Translations under genes and position numbers: made by a program
Notes under the pieces: model-generated
What the model saw: the letters and a program-made list of their open reading frames with translations, nothing else
What the model was told of the DNA's origin: nothing
Databases searched by the model: none
Shown: one piece after another, positions 25,701-35,884 of the stretch
How positions within the stretch are numbered: position 1 is the first letter of the stretch
Layout: each line of letters begins with the position of its first letter
IMG/VR virus record: IMGVR_UViG_3300008262_000068
Coordinates: 1 to 64,000 of that record
Direction: 5' to 3' (one strand)
DNA length: 64,000 nucleotides
DNA from: a virus

Positions 25701-28700
25701 ATCTGTGTTGTTGCCAATAAAGATAAACTGGTCATCTGTATATGCATCACCAATTTCGATATACGAAACATTATTAGCAAATCTGAGACCCTTAGAATTT
25801 GCCTTGCTAAGAACTCCACCAGTGACCGATAGTTGACCAGTAAATTGAGTTGAAGTAGAACCATTTAAGAAGTTAAACGATCCAGTTGTAATACCAGTTC
25901 TGACTTCAGCAGTATCAGTTCCACTATCAGTATAGATCTCAACATCACGCTCAAATCTAGCGTCTTCGGTAAATCTTGAATCACCAACAACAACAAGTGC
26001 TCTATTGAGTTGTTTATCTGCTACAGTTTCATCGGTATTAATACCAATTCTACCTAGATTATTACCTCTTGATGCTTCAGTAATTGCAACGGTTCTTGTA
26101 TCAACTCTTAAGGTGCTATAATCAGTTGGAGATAGACTATCACCACCAACTACGAATGCATCAGCAATAGCATTCTTATCACGGTCAGCAAAATTAGTAT
26201 GCTGTAGATAATTTGTAGTCTTCTTACCGCTGATGTAGGAATTACCAACGACATCAAGGTTTGCACGAGGATCTGTTGTAGCAGCATCAACAAATGCATT
26301 TGTATGTGCGCTATGTGGAGAACGAGCAACTGTGTTAATACCTAACTTGTAATTACCAATTGTCTCAGTTTCTGTTCTGATAGCTTCAGCACCAATAACA
26401 CCAACTTCTTTCCAATTAGCGTTAGAGAACTCAATTATTGGAAGAGGTGTTCCAGCACTAGTTGCCTGAGCAATTAAACCCGCCCAAGACTGCACAAGAG
26501 CTGGTCTCTGAGCAAGAATCTGGAAGTAAACATATGGTTTTGATGGAGAGAAAGCATCTCCATTTGGAGAGTAGATAACCCAAGTTAGATTTAGATTTGC
26601 ATCTGGATAATTCTTAAATCTGATCTGAGAAGCAGAAGTAATACCAATATCTTGACATGGAATAGTTAAACCAGTTACAGAAGATCTGAACGTAACTTTA
26701 ACTACATTACTGCCATCAAAAATAACATTATCAACAGAATTATTTGCAATTACTTGATAGTAGTTTGCAAAGATCCATCCAAGAGATCCAGACTTACCAA
26801 CTTCAGATCCCTTCAATAGTATATCACCAGTTGTTGGTAATACACCACCGTAAGTCACAAATTGAGCAGCATTAACTCTTGTTCCACCAGCAGATATTAG
26901 AGGTGATTGATTTGGTGTGATATTAGAAGCAACACCAAGAACACTATGAGTTTGGATTAGATATTCCTGACCATTTCCTCTGGAATTGAATGCAAATATC
27001 GCAGATTGAATTCTATTCTTACCAAGTTTAATGTCGCCCTTGCTAACTGGTCTGAATGAAGTTCTATCAAGTCCTGCATCTTGCTGTGGTTGAGGAGGAA
27101 CAGGATCAACAGGAGAAACATTAGAACGAATGATTAATGCATCACGCTCTTGGATCAAATCATTATCCTGTACAGAGATAACAACAGGTGATTCAAAATT
27201 AGTTACAAGTGTTCCATCTCCACCAACAACAGTGAAGTTCTCATTAAATGTTACAGGAGTGTCAAATGTAGTGACGAGACCTCCAATTACGTCATTCTCA
27301 TCACCATCATCGGTTAGACTTGCTTTATCAATAAATGTCTCTTCACCAGTGATAGCATTAATTCTTCTGTTACCAATGTAGAGATCACCCTGAGAGTTAA
27401 TACCCGTGTAGAAGACGATACCAGCGTCCTGTTTCTTAGCTTGGGCATAGAAGTCCTGATCTGGAGTTAAGACGACTTCCTGACGAGCTGGGAGACCAGT
27501 GGAGTAGTTACCAGGACCGAAACCTAGGTATTCAAACGTATGGTTACCAGCACGAGCAATAGATGGTCTACGGAGTTCAACATAGTATCTCTGATCAGAG
27601 ACTACTGTGCTGCTACCAGAGATTGGAATGATACGATCTTCAGATCCAGAAGTTGCATTACCTTCTTGTGCTTGAATAGAAGCATTTAAGGTCTTGCCGT
27701 ATTTTACAACTGTTCCACTATATGTGTTACCAGCAAATGCAGACTGCTGAATAAGGTCACCAATTGTTTCTCTAGTTACAGAGTTCTTATAATCGTTAAC
27801 TGTAACTAAACCATGAGTATAGTTATCAGCAGCAGATGATGTTGCTGGTGGATCGATAAGAGCAGCATAGTAATCCTTCTCTTCGTTAGTTGTTCCGTTC
27901 TTCTGGAACCAGAGAGGATCGTTTCTGTAGTTTAGAGGATATAGTCTGCTAACTGGCTGCGAGAACTTAAAGTTCTTGAAGTTGTTAGTTACGCCAGCAC
28001 CAGTTGGGAATGGTGAAATGTTACCACGTAAGCAGGTTAGGTAGTAGATACCATCTTGCTGACCAGCAATACGACGCTGTAGAGTTTCAGTAGCAAAGAT
28101 ATAGAATGTATCTTCGATGATACCTGCATCTTCTACGCCAGCAACATAGTATTCAATGCCAGCATCATCTTGAATCTTATCACCAGGAGTAATTGTATAA
28201 ACATTAGATCCATTCTGTCTCCAGTAGTATTCAGGATATCCCTTGCGAATGAGGGTCTTGAGTGGTAGGGATTTACCCATATCCTGATCTTCTAGCATAT
28301 CAGCGAAGACAGAACCCTGAGTAAATCTTACGTCCGCATACTCACTATATTCTAGTTTTCCTCCACCAATGCCCTTGATGATCAAGTAATGATCACCACC
28401 AACGCTATAGTAAGCATGAATAAAGGCAAATCCAGATGAAGCACCAGTGAAGAATACTTTATTAGCAAGAATACTTTGTGTCTTATTTGTTACGAAGTCG
28501 CCACCCTGAGGAGCAGTAATCTTCACAGTGGTAAAGATTTCGTTTCTTAATCCAGGGAAGTTTAGAGAATCTACAGTGTGATCGTATACAGTAAGTTCAA
28601 GATACTTGATATTTGGATCTAGAACATCTGATACATAACGACCACTCTGAATTGTTGCTTGAATTCCAGAACTGAACTTAGCAAATGCACGGTAATCAAT

Positions 28701-31700
28701 ACCCTGATTTGTTAGATCTTTCTTAAATGGATCATAAGCAGCTTCAGTATTCAGGTCATTAGTTTCAAACTGTTCTGCTGTATATCCAATATACTCACCA
28801 GCTTGAACTGGGTTTTCAAACCTAGCACCGTATACAGAACCAGAAACTGGTTTCAATAGAATTTTCTGTGGAACTAACTTACGGGTGTCGTCAGTTCTTG
28901 TCTTGAGAACAAATCCATTGATAGGATCTCTTGCATTCTCAAGATACTTAGGAATGACGTAACGAACTTTATAGGTTCTATCATTAGCACCTCTAGTGTC
29001 ATCAAGACGCTCATACCACATATCTGTGGTTCTTGGTCTATCAGAGTAATCATCTTCGTTAATTCTGGTAAAGATATTCTTAGCAATATCGTTAGGAGTT
29101 CCACCAGTAACAACATCCTTACACTGGATATACCACTTACCAGTGCTTGACTTAGCATCAGTAAATGATGGGTCAAATCTCATAGGAGATCTACGCTTGT
29201 TAGCATAGACATCAAATCTGATACCAGCTTGTCCAGCAAAGAACTGAATTGGATTTACATTATTAATTGCATCAGCATGAGTTTTGTGAATTGTAAATAC
29301 TCTGTCATTCTGATAACGAGCAAAGAATTCTACTTGAGGATTAATTCTTCCAACATCAGAACTCTGAGGATTTGTTACTGCTACAGTTGGATCACTCTGA
29401 TATGTCTGAGAAACTAATGGAAGTTGTCCACCTTCAATTTCTCTAAAGAATACTCTTTGTGGTGTTGTAGCAGCAGATGGTCTATCAAAGATGTGTGAAA
29501 CATCTGTCTCAATACCAGCATTAACTGTATTGGTTAAATTACATCTATAGTTGTGAAGATCATACTTGTCATCTAATACAAACTGGTAGAGGTCAATTTC
29601 TACATTTTGATCAATACTTTCAGTCTCAGAAGCATAGATGTAGATACCAGCAGCTGCATTTTCCTTAGATGTAGCAAGCATCAACTTGGTTTGATCACTT
29701 CCATCGAAGTAAGTTGTGGTGCTATAATCTGCTGGTTGTGTTCTTCTGCCAGGAGCAATTACATAATATGTTCTATTTGGTTCGAAACCTTTTGGAAGTC
29801 TTACAAGTCTCTTGTCAACTTCAACATACTTACCAGTAGTAATATCAAAACGTGGACGTGGAACAAGTCTTACTGGAGTTCCTGTCTCAAAGTTGTGTGC
29901 GTTGGTTGAACCATAACCAGTTGTATCAATTGTAAAGACAGTAGCACGAGAAGCAAAGAGAGCAGTATTAACTGTTTGCTCTTGTAGTGCAACAGTTCCA
30001 AGACCACTATTAATGATCGTTGTAATGTTACCAATTAAGGTAATGATTGCATTAGCAGTGCTTGCACATTCTCTTTGAGTTGGAGCACTTGGAGTGAATG
30101 CAGTTGTGTCTTGGATGACATCAGGATTGATGTTCTCTGGTCCTACAGTTACTCTCTGTGGAAGAATATTTGCCCAAGCACCCTTCTCATAGGTGAAGTA
30201 TAGTTTTGTGCTTGTGCTTGATTGTAGAGCGTTTACAGTATTACCAGTGGTAAATCTGGAATTTGCAACACCAAGTTCAATTGTCGTATTGCTTACAATT
30301 CTCTTTACGAATGTATCCTTTGGAATGTTGGTGTATATTGGAACAGCACCAGCTTGTAGAAGTCCATTTACATAAGGAGTTGGAGTATTTGCATACTCAA
30401 CAACTCTCATTCCAATTACAATACCACGAGTATCCGATACATTGACAAGAGCAGAACCAGTAGATGTAACACAATTGACGGCAAGCATGTCAAAGTTACG
30501 CATCGCTGCAATCGCAAGATCGCCAACGTAGTTCCAAGCATCAATAGTTTCAGTCTTTTCCCCATCGATATAGGTTAGGTTGTTGCCAACATAGTATGCT
30601 TCACCAGCTTGGATGGAGTTAACGTTACCACCAAGTCTGAGGTCATTAACAACAGCATCAACGATGTAGGATACGTCACGATAGCACTTAGATTGCTTAG
30701 CATTAGCAATGAAATCTCCAGCGTTTACTTGTGGTAGACCTGCAAGAGATCCAGTGCCAACTGCATCAGTAACAATATCAAATAGGTTTTCAATTGTAGA
30801 GCGAACGTTGGCACAATCCCACTCACCGTTGCTTAGAGATGGAAGAGTGTTGAGGTTGCCAGCTTGCAGGGCGTCACAAACTATACCAATAAGAGTATCA
30901 ATCGTTGATAGAACATCAGAACAGTTACCTAGAGCATAGGTTGTTGGTTGTGATGGAGCAACTCTAGTAATGCCAGTTAGGTTACCAACTCCACCATCAT
31001 TACCAATTGCCTGAATGATGATACCAAGTAGAGTATCTACAGCACCAACTGCAGATCCACACTTAGGTAGTAGTTCATCAGCATCCCAATCATTGACAAT
31101 TGTAAGATCTTTCTTCTGAGTGAATGTATTACCAGCAGATACAGAAACAGTTTCGTTTCTTAGAACTTGAATTGCAACCTTTTTAACTTCTGTGAAGACC
31201 TTAGCAGCTTCATCACGCTCAGCATCAATAAATGTCTGAATTGGTTGTCCGTTGAGTGTATTGGTTACATAGACATTTGCTGCGTCATAAGTCTTGGAGT
31301 TACCACCAAACTTGACGTTCCACATTACTGCATCTAGAACATCATAAACGTCATCAAGACAATCTTGCTCAGTGTTTCCAGTCTGTGGAACATAAGAAGG
31401 ATATGCTGACTTCATGCGTAGGTATGCTTCCTTAGCAATGAACTGCTTGTTATCAAGAACAAGGTTATAAGCATCAGCATGAATGTCAGCAACAAATGCT
31501 GGATCTTCTGTGGTATCAAGTGTGAGTGTAAGATCTCTATTGTAGTACTGGTTATTAACAGCACGGTTCATTAGATCAGCAGCTCTCTTAAATGCTGTGA
31601 TAGAAGGTCCAGTCTCACCAGCAACACCATTTGTGAGTAGGGTTGTTGCGTTGGTGAAGTATTCCTTAGTAGCAGCAATAGTGTATTCGTTACCACCAAA

Positions 31701-34700
31701 CCAGAGGTCTTGTGCTACTGCATCAACGATATGTCCGATATCTCTGCGGCACTTAACTTCTCCAGTTAGGAACGTACCAGCATTTTCTGCAGGAAGGGCG
31801 TTTAGGTTACCAGCAGTAACTGCAGTTGTTGCAATAGCAGTAAGAGTAGTGATTGCTGATTGAACGTTAGCACAAGAGTTTACGTTTGTATTGCTGCCAG
31901 TAGCAGGATCAGCAGTAAGTGTGAGATCCTTGTAGTAGAGTTGGTTTGTAACTGCTCTACGCATGAACTCAGCAGCTTCATTGAATGCTGCGTTGCTTTG
32001 TGCAGTTTCACCAACTAGACCATTGCTAATAGGAGTGTTGCCGTTAAAATATTGCTGAATGAAAGTTCTTGTGTGCTTGTTACCACCAGTGAATACGTCA
32101 ACAGCGATTGCATCGATGAAGTATCCAACGTCACGACCACACTTTGCCATACCAGCAGGGGCAGAACCCTTGTTGATAGTTTGTGGCATCGAGTTTAAGT
32201 TGCCATCATTAATGATTGTGGTGACGATGCCAGATAAAGTATCGATAGCAGAGCGAACGTTAGCACAAGAGTTTGCGTTTGTATTGCTACCAGTTGCAGG
32301 ATCAGCAGTGATTGTAAGATCCTTAACTGTGAGTTGGTTGGTGATAGCAGACTTCATCAGGGTCTTTGCCTGATTGAATGCATAGATGCTCTCAGTAACT
32401 TCACCAACTAGACCGTTGCTGATTGGAGTTGTAGCATTCGTAAAGTATTCAGCAGCAAATTTGTATGAATACTCGTTACCACGAATGAAGAGGTCAAGTG
32501 AAATCGCATCAACAAAGTATCCAAGGTCTCTCTTACACTTTGTTTCAGTGGAAGCAACACCAGGATACAGGGTGACCATGTTGGTCCATGCTGTATTGAT
32601 AATCTCAGTCTTGTTCTGCTGAATTAGACGGTAGCTATCATAGAAGCGAGAATCAGCAGTCGTCTGTGCGTCACCAGGGAAGTAGAAATCAGGATAGTCT
32701 ACAGCGATCTTAGCAAGTGCTCTATCAGTAATTTCCTTACTGTTACGACGGATTAGACGATAAGAGTCAGCAAAGCGAGATTGTACGTTGCTTTGAGTAT
32801 CTCCAGGAATGTAGAAATCTGGGTGATAAACAGCAACTTCAGCAAGTGCAGCATCGAGGATGAACTCTCTGTTAGCGAGAATACGATTACGGGCATCCTT
32901 ATAACGACCCGCTGGATCCTGCTTGTTGGAATCGTCTACAGTTACACCAGCACTATTCAGTCCACCATCGGAACCATAGGAACCGAAGAGATAACCATAT
33001 GGGTTACCAGGCTTGTTGAATACACTATTAGTATCTGGATCGTGAATATTTGCTTTAACCGTCAATAGGTTAGCAATTGCTTTCTTGCAAAGATCTCTTG
33101 CTCTATTGAAAGCAAACACAGCATAGTTTTCTTCACCAACTAGACCATTCTGTAGTGGTGATCCATCACCATTGAAATAGAACTTGGCAGCTTCAATCGT
33201 ATTGAGGTTACCACCGTCTCTAAGGTCTTCTGCGATAGCATCAACAATAAATCCAATGTCACGCTTACACTTACCATCAGCAACACCTTGGATATTACCA
33301 ATACCAAATGTTTCAACCATTTGGTTGAATGCTGTATCAACAATCTCTTGACGGTTTGCAAGAATTAGATTGCGAGCATCAAAGTAACGACCAGCAGCAG
33401 GATTGAGACCTGGGTTAACATAAGGAATGTTCTGAAGTGCAGGGTACTTCTCAAGAATGTATCCAAAAACTTCTTCTTGGATCATCGTGCGGTTGCTTTC
33501 AATTAGATTAGCAGCATCAGCTGTAATATTATTGATTGCAAATCCAGATGGATTTAAGATAGATCCTTTTGCAATATACTTAAGGAAACCAGTTGGTTGA
33601 AGTTCTACTTCAAATACTTCGTTACCACCAGGAGTTAGTGATCCTAGTTTAACATACAGTTTATCTCCAGTCTTAGCACCAATTCTAAAACCGTCAATTG
33701 TTGCAGCAGGACGCTCAGTTGGAGTGATGATATCATCACTACCTAAGAACAACTTAGTATAGTTGTTTGAATTCTGAATTGTTCCCTGGATATCAACAGT
33801 ATAGTAAGCAACTTTCTTTGTAGTTGCAGTGCTTTCTAGTGATTTCTTTGGTGGGATGATATCGGTAATATATCCTGCCTTATCTTGGTTAAAGGAGAAA
33901 CCTTTGAAACCAATAGCATGTAGAGAAGTATTACCGAAGTTGGAGTTAGAGTTGGTGATCGACATGTCACCACCACTTTCCATTAGGAAGTGATCAGCGA
34001 AACCAACAGCGAAGATCGAAACGTTCTGAATGAATGCATCTTCAGAAGCACGAACGTGGAAGTTTCTCCACTCATCTTTCCAATAGCTATCACCCTTTGC
34101 GTGATAAGGAACGGTAGCAAACGCATCTGCTAGAGATGCTTGGTTCCAAGTGTTTGAATACTCATCGTAACGGATGAATGCTCTATCGTCTTTCTGTAGA
34201 GAAACACCAGTGTACTGAGCAATAACCATTGATCTGAAACCAGTGGCTTTCAGACCATTTGCCCAGATACCACAAATACCCCAAGTAGAACGAATTGAAA
34301 CGTTGAAGACATATGGAGATGCAGATTCAACGCTATCAACCTCAGCAAGAGTTTGTGCGTTTTGTCCAAGTGCTGGTGTAGTATCTACGCTAATTGTTTG
34401 ACCAGATACGATATTGGTTCCAATAGCACCAACAACAACTGGTACTTCGTAAATAAACTTACGAGGATCATTCGCATCAATCTCTTTGATTGGGAAAAAT
34501 CCTTCTAGGACATCATCAATTTGAGTGTTTGAAACTGAAACAAACTGACCAGAGAAATAACCGTGATCAACTTTTGTTGTTACTTGAACCTCAGTAGTTG
34601 AAGCAGGAATACTAGGATCTGTTGTGGAATCTACAAACTTCAGAGATTCAATAACACGACTGTCAGAAAGAGGACCTACAATTCTGTTCTCTTGAATGTT

Positions 34701-35471
34701 AAATCCAAATTCACCTGGATCATCAATTGTTGGTTGATATGCAGAGAATGCTTTACCAATCTTTCTATAGAACAGTGATAGCTCTTCAGCATCTGCATAT
34801 TCAAATACTGTTAGTTTGTGGTGAGAGAAATTAGGTGCTGTCTTTCTAGTAAAGTCTGTTGGATCGTAATAGACTTCACCAGTTCCTTCAGAAGGATTAT
34901 AAAGTGGAGATTCTGAAGTTGTCTGACCATCTTTAATGGTAAACTGCCAGAAGTAGCAACCACCAGTTACGTTAAAGATTGCAGAACGAGGAACGATTAC
35001 AGATGCAGGATCTGGAACGTAGAGAGGTCTAATCGTTGTTCTACGAAGGTCATAACCAACAAGTGATGAACCACGAGGGATGATAGCACCACCCTCAGTA
35101 TTGTTGAACTTGTATAGTACGTTATCTGGATTTGAAATATCAAGGATGCTATTATCAGTCCAAGCATTCAATGCCTGATCAAATCCAAATGTATCGATAC
35201 CATTGGTATCTACAAGACCTGGGCGGTTATCGATATAGTGAATACCAGGCATCAGCATGATGCTGAACTGGTCAAAACGATCATTATCCTTGCCAGGAAG
35301 GTATGAATATCTGGCGATTTCTAGGAAGGCACGTTGGATACTCTTGAATGGAGTGATTGGCGAATTACCTCTGTTTGATAACGCATCTGTTGCGTTAAAA
35401 TCATCGGGAGAAACATAAAGATACTTACCAGTTTTTGAACTGATAAGGTTATCCAGACGTGTTAATGGCAT
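22725..35471 (-). CDS. giant virion structural/tail fibre protein, 4248 aa
   Basis: One uninterrupted 12.7-kb frame. N-terminus (MPLTRLDNLISSKTGKYLYVSPDDFNATDALSNRGNSPITPFKSIQRAFLEIA) then beta-helix-like sequence. Residues about 690-1640 contain repeats around C-x-RD-[IVL]-[GS]-[YHF]-x-[VI]DA-[IV] + GGN, at about 733, 977, 1108, 1238 and 1593, with a diverged copy at about 1370. A long beta-rich region follows, ending IPSNLRGWWLVEL. Preceded by a perfect late box at 35511. Cyanophages are known to encode very large fibre-like proteins; attachment or whisker function is inferred. Confidence 0.85.
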   Translation of the reverse strand: MPLTRLDNLISSKTGKYLYVSPDDFNATDALSNRGNSPITPFKSIQRAFLEIARYSYLPGKDNDRFDQFSIMLMPGIHYIDNRPGLVDTNGIDTFGFDQALNAWTDNSILDISNPDNVLYKFNNTEGGAIIPRGSSLVGYDLRRTTIRPLYVPDPASVIVPRSAIFNVTGGCYFWQFTIKDGQTTSESPLYNPSEGTGEVYYDPTDFTRKTAPNFSHHKLTVFEYADAEELSLFYRKIGKAFSAYQPTIDDPGEFGFNIQENRIVGPLSDSRVIESLKFVDSTTDPSIPASTTEVQVTTKVDHGYFSGQFVSVSNTQIDDVLEGFFPIKEIDANDPRKFIYEVPVVVGAIGTNIVSGQTISVDTTPALGQNAQTLAEVDSVESASPYVFNVSIRSTWGICGIWANGLKATGFRSMVIAQYTGVSLQKDDRAFIRYDEYSNTWNQASLADAFATVPYHAKGDSYWKDEWRNFHVRASEDAFIQNVSIFAVGFADHFLMESGGDMSITNSNSNFGNTSLHAIGFKGFSFNQDKAGYITDIIPPKKSLESTATTKKVAYYTVDIQGTIQNSNNYTKLFLGSDDIITPTERPAATIDGFRIGAKTGDKLYVKLGSLTPGGNEVFEVELQPTGFLKYIAKGSILNPSGFAINNITADAANLIESNRTMIQEEVFGYILEKYPALQNIPYVNPGLNPAAGRYFDARNLILANRQEIVDTAFNQMVETFGIGNIQGVADGKCKRDIGFIVDAIAEDLRDGGNLNTIEAAKFYFNGDGSPLQNGLVGEENYAVFAFNRARDLCKKAIANLLTVKANIHDPDTNSVFNKPGNPYGYLFGSYGSDGGLNSAGVTVDDSNKQDPAGRYKDARNRILANREFILDAALAEVAVYHPDFYIPGDTQSNVQSRFADSYRLIRRNSKEITDRALAKIAVDYPDFYFPGDAQTTADSRFYDSYRLIQQNKTEIINTAWTNMVTLYPGVASTETKCKRDLGYFVDAISLDLFIRGNEYSYKFAAEYFTNATTPISNGLVGEVTESIYAFNQAKTLMKSAITNQLTVKDLTITADPATGSNTNANSCANVRSAIDTLSGIVTTIINDGNLNSMPQTINKGSAPAGMAKCGRDVGYFIDAIAVDVFTGGNKHTRTFIQQYFNGNTPISNGLVGETAQSNAAFNEAAEFMRRAVTNQLYYKDLTLTADPATGSNTNVNSCANVQSAITTLTAIATTAVTAGNLNALPAENAGTFLTGEVKCRRDIGHIVDAVAQDLWFGGNEYTIAATKEYFTNATTLLTNGVAGETGPSITAFKRAADLMNRAVNNQYYNRDLTLTLDTTEDPAFVADIHADAYNLVLDNKQFIAKEAYLRMKSAYPSYVPQTGNTEQDCLDDVYDVLDAVMWNVKFGGNSKTYDAANVYVTNTLNGQPIQTFIDAERDEAAKVFTEVKKVAIQVLRNETVSVSAGNTFTQKKDLTIVNDWDADELLPKCGSAVGAVDTLLGIIIQAIGNDGGVGNLTGITRVAPSQPTTYALGNCSDVLSTIDTLIGIVCDALQAGNLNTLPSLSNGEWDCANVRSTIENLFDIVTDAVGTGSLAGLPQVNAGDFIANAKQSKCYRDVSYIVDAVVNDLRLGGNVNSIQAGEAYYVGNNLTYIDGEKTETIDAWNYVGDLAIAAMRNFDMLAVNCVTSTGSALVNVSDTRGIVIGMRVVEYANTPTPYVNGLLQAGAVPIYTNIPKDTFVKRIVSNTTIELGVANSRFTTGNTVNALQSSTSTKLYFTYEKGAWANILPQRVTVGPENINPDVIQDTTAFTPSAPTQRECASTANAIITLIGNITTIINSGLGTVALQEQTVNTALFASRATVFTIDTTGYGSTNAHNFETGTPVRLVPRPRFDITTGKYVEVDKRLVRLPKGFEPNRTYYVIAPGRRTQPADYSTTTYFDGSDQTKLMLATSKENAAAGIYIYASETESIDQNVEIDLYQFVLDDKYDLHNYRCNLTNTVNAGIETDVSHIFDRPSAATTPQRVFFREIEGGQLPLVSQTYQSDPTVAVTNPQSSDVGRINPQVEFFARYQNDRVFTIHKTHADAINNVNPIQFFAGQAGIRFDVYANKRRSPMRFDPSFTDAKSSTGKWYIQCKDVVTGGTPNDIAKNIFTRINEDDYSDRPRTTDMWYERLDDTRGANDRTYKVRYVIPKYLENARDPINGFVLKTRTDDTRKLVPQKILLKPVSGSVYGARFENPVQAGEYIGYTAEQFETNDLNTEAAYDPFKKDLTNQGIDYRAFAKFSSGIQATIQSGRYVSDVLDPNIKYLELTVYDHTVDSLNFPGLRNEIFTTVKITAPQGGDFVTNKTQSILANKVFFTGASSGFAFIHAYYSVGGDHYLIIKGIGGGKLEYSEYADVRFTQGSVFADMLEDQDMGKSLPLKTLIRKGYPEYYWRQNGSNVYTITPGDKIQDDAGIEYYVAGVEDAGIIEDTFYIFATETLQRRIAGQQDGIYYLTCLRGNISPFPTGAGVTNNFKNFKFSQPVSRLYPLNYRNDPLWFQKNGTTNEEKDYYAALIDPPATSSAADNYTHGLVTVNDYKNSVTRETIGDLIQQSAFAGNTYSGTVVKYGKTLNASIQAQEGNATSGSEDRIIPISGSSTVVSDQRYYVELRRPSIARAGNHTFEYLGFGPGNYSTGLPARQEVVLTPDQDFYAQAKKQDAGIVFYTGINSQGDLYIGNRRINAITGEETFIDKASLTDDGDENDVIGGLVTTFDTPVTFNENFTVVGGDGTLVTNFESPVVISVQDNDLIQERDALIIRSNVSPVDPVPPQPQQDAGLDRTSFRPVSKGDIKLGKNRIQSAIFAFNSRGNGQEYLIQTHSVLGVASNITPNQSPLISAGGTRVNAAQFVTYGGVLPTTGDILLKGSEVGKSGSLGWIFANYYQVIANNSVDNVIFDGSNVVKVTFRSSVTGLTIPCQDIGITSASQIRFKNYPDANLNLTWVIYSPNGDAFSPSKPYVYFQILAQRPALVQSWAGLIAQATSAGTPLPIIEFSNANWKEVGVIGAEAIRTETETIGNYKLGINTVARSPHSAHTNAFVDAATTDPRANLDVVGNSYISGKKTTNYLQHTNFADRDKNAIADAFVVGGDSLSPTDYSTLRVDTRTVAITEASRGNNLGRIGINTDETVADKQLNRALVVVGDSRFTEDARFERDVEIYTDSGTDTAEVRTGITTGSFNFLNGSTSTQFTGQLSVTGGVLSKANSKGLRFANNVSYIEIGDAYTDDQFIFIGNNTDHSNIFLGDITDSAGAISKVQIGGAYGNNSSNSYTTFGTRRVNFAGDVVFGANKLQGGNRLNPEMVVSVGTEAGIVQFFTGNTQTLDFATNASEINIGGQGGQTKVRNNLVVDAAARFNSNVTLCGGFASFSFVGNRAQLGSTSFSHSSGILGQNTYNSNIDIINVFVVGVVNQNAPTPAELTAGFNRIDTAGAGVWGGNSGVSNFQAAIPGAGPEGATLPALTGSEYYIPMKYKPTPYFKAGDYMVIDTPITGSTHPEIVRITEDGLQGAEEAPYYLKVRRQPLGTFTAIKTNHPDTTNVWKVNVAFDATWITQGIDASGTQENVYLAEFGGQLTTNDYVIIDRNDSNNDGVADQGEVFKIASLLAQVAKKFSIKNGCDTQAEETVFEVDSVTGSVSLGDPGNINTSTFIYGNLTLTGQCGGAGTADNTKLTLKNELYTTAQIDVCTGDTVLGSTYATVFAIGSLAGTTAAAHSTTTPVYVYRRDPFTIQVGGPLTTTYANQATGAILASTSNIPVVSISGFSKGDLVAIVDGTTLTTTKMEIIRITDNPFISSTGDTAGIHFLPTSSNGTYPSGGRAQETTTAQAWQPGAVVVKIQKDFRTTTLSEAIPATGRVSVESPNTNPNKIRIKLVNGDLIPEKLDYEHIIRIDNEFFYPDSINGANDPIFGVRLPKSVRLDGENNFDRFFGGGNLTTHGDLNITSGNLRMFGGDGTTIVFNVANDDGHSGDGAIIDEYTGKTGMYLNGFANIFGDLLVYNQQCQENGSCNNDLNFRVRRLDGSVEMGSSLYVKGEVRDTASPSTKILHIDNLGSAGSAASGPKDFIMYQDGSVDAFGITQYFTANGGRRWTYVSQSPTGIGQTVGNALQPNNNYLLNLSTGGNMVLYLPSNAVTGDIIRFVELTGNLSYNTNLVIRALSPTTDPVAIQGDTVGSRLVSGTGTTLLSAPYNGGELIVQTRNAAFGLLYVGNTDAPNDPNATEIPSNLRGWWLVEL
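30650..33290 (-). repeat. internal tandem repeats in the giant virion gene
   Basis: Coding repeats of about 130 codons. At the DNA level the stretches around 31870-31935 and 32265-32325 are nearly identical (both encode ADPATGSNTN-NSCANV), about 390 bp apart. A smaller 36-37-codon repeat (DSYRLI-NKTEI / NSKEI) lies at about 32620-32860. These point to growth of the gene by tandem duplication. Confidence 0.75.
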
Positions 35472-35510
35472 GATTATACAGACCCTGCGGCGTGACTTAT
35501 TCCTTCAAGT

Positions 35511-35518
35511 TATTTATA
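35511..35518 (-). promoter_or_regulatory. T4-type late promoter TATAAATA
   Basis: Exact TATAAATA on the minus strand 40 nt upstream of the giant structural gene. This is the sequence recognised by the T4 late sigma factor gp55 family, working with gp33, which is encoded at 53646. Confidence 0.8.
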
Positions 35519-35630
35519 CGGAAGGTTGGTAGTTGTCTCCCTGGATCTGCATTTTGATAATTTCACTTACACACAACCAAATATATCCAAATTGTTCAGA
35601 CCAAGTACAGTCACCTTTTATTTTATTCAT
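35514..35630 (-). CDS. possible 38-residue peptide
   Basis: ATG 35630 (MNKIKGDCTWSEQFGYIWLCV) to TAA 35514-35516, ending inside the late box. No Shine-Dalgarno is evident. It sits between the tRNA array and the giant gene; it may be translated but is unproven. Confidence 0.3.
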   Translation of the reverse strand: MNKIKGDCTWSEQFGYIWLCVSEIIKMQIQGDNYQPSV

Positions 35631-35647
35631 AGTTTTTATTAGAACAA

Positions 35648-35721
35648 CACTCTCTGTAGGATTTGAACCTACGACACCTTGATCCGTAGTCAAGTGCTCT
35701 AATCCACTGAGCTAAGAGAGT
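35648..35721 (-). tRNA. tRNA-Arg(ACG)
   Basis: Full cloverleaf: acceptor ACTCTCT/AGAGAGT, anticodon arm CTTGA-CTACGGA-TCAAG, T arm GTAGG-TTCAAAT-CCTAC. Anticodon ACG, read as ICG after host TadA editing. No CCA encoded. Confidence 0.9.
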
Positions 35722-35724
35722 AGG

Positions 35725-35796
35725 TTCTGAGAGTAGGATTCGAACCCACGAATAGCGGGACCAAAACCCGCTGCCTTACCACTTGGCGACCTCAGA
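35725..35796 (-). tRNA. tRNA-Gln(TTG)
   Basis: Acceptor TCTGAGG/TCTCAGA with one G-T pair, anticodon arm GCGGG-TTTTGGT-CCCGC, giving anticodon TTG for CAA/CAG. Only 3 nt from tRNA-Arg. Confidence 0.9.
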
Positions 35797-35884
35797 TTAC
35801 ATGGACGCTGACCTGATGGTTACTCTTTCTGCAGAGGGAGGCGTCAGTCTTTTATATCCTAGCAAGCACATTGCTGGAGTCCTA

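Noticed and set aside
30650-33290. CRISPR-like or intergenic repeat array
   Set aside because: Repeats are coding, about 390 bp, and lie in one open reading frame.
35797-35884. GACGC/GCGTC inverted repeat between tRNA-Gln and tRNA-Ser as a riboswitch or ribozyme
   Set aside because: Competing pairings and a large loop; a CTGATG string there does not belong to a hammerhead core.
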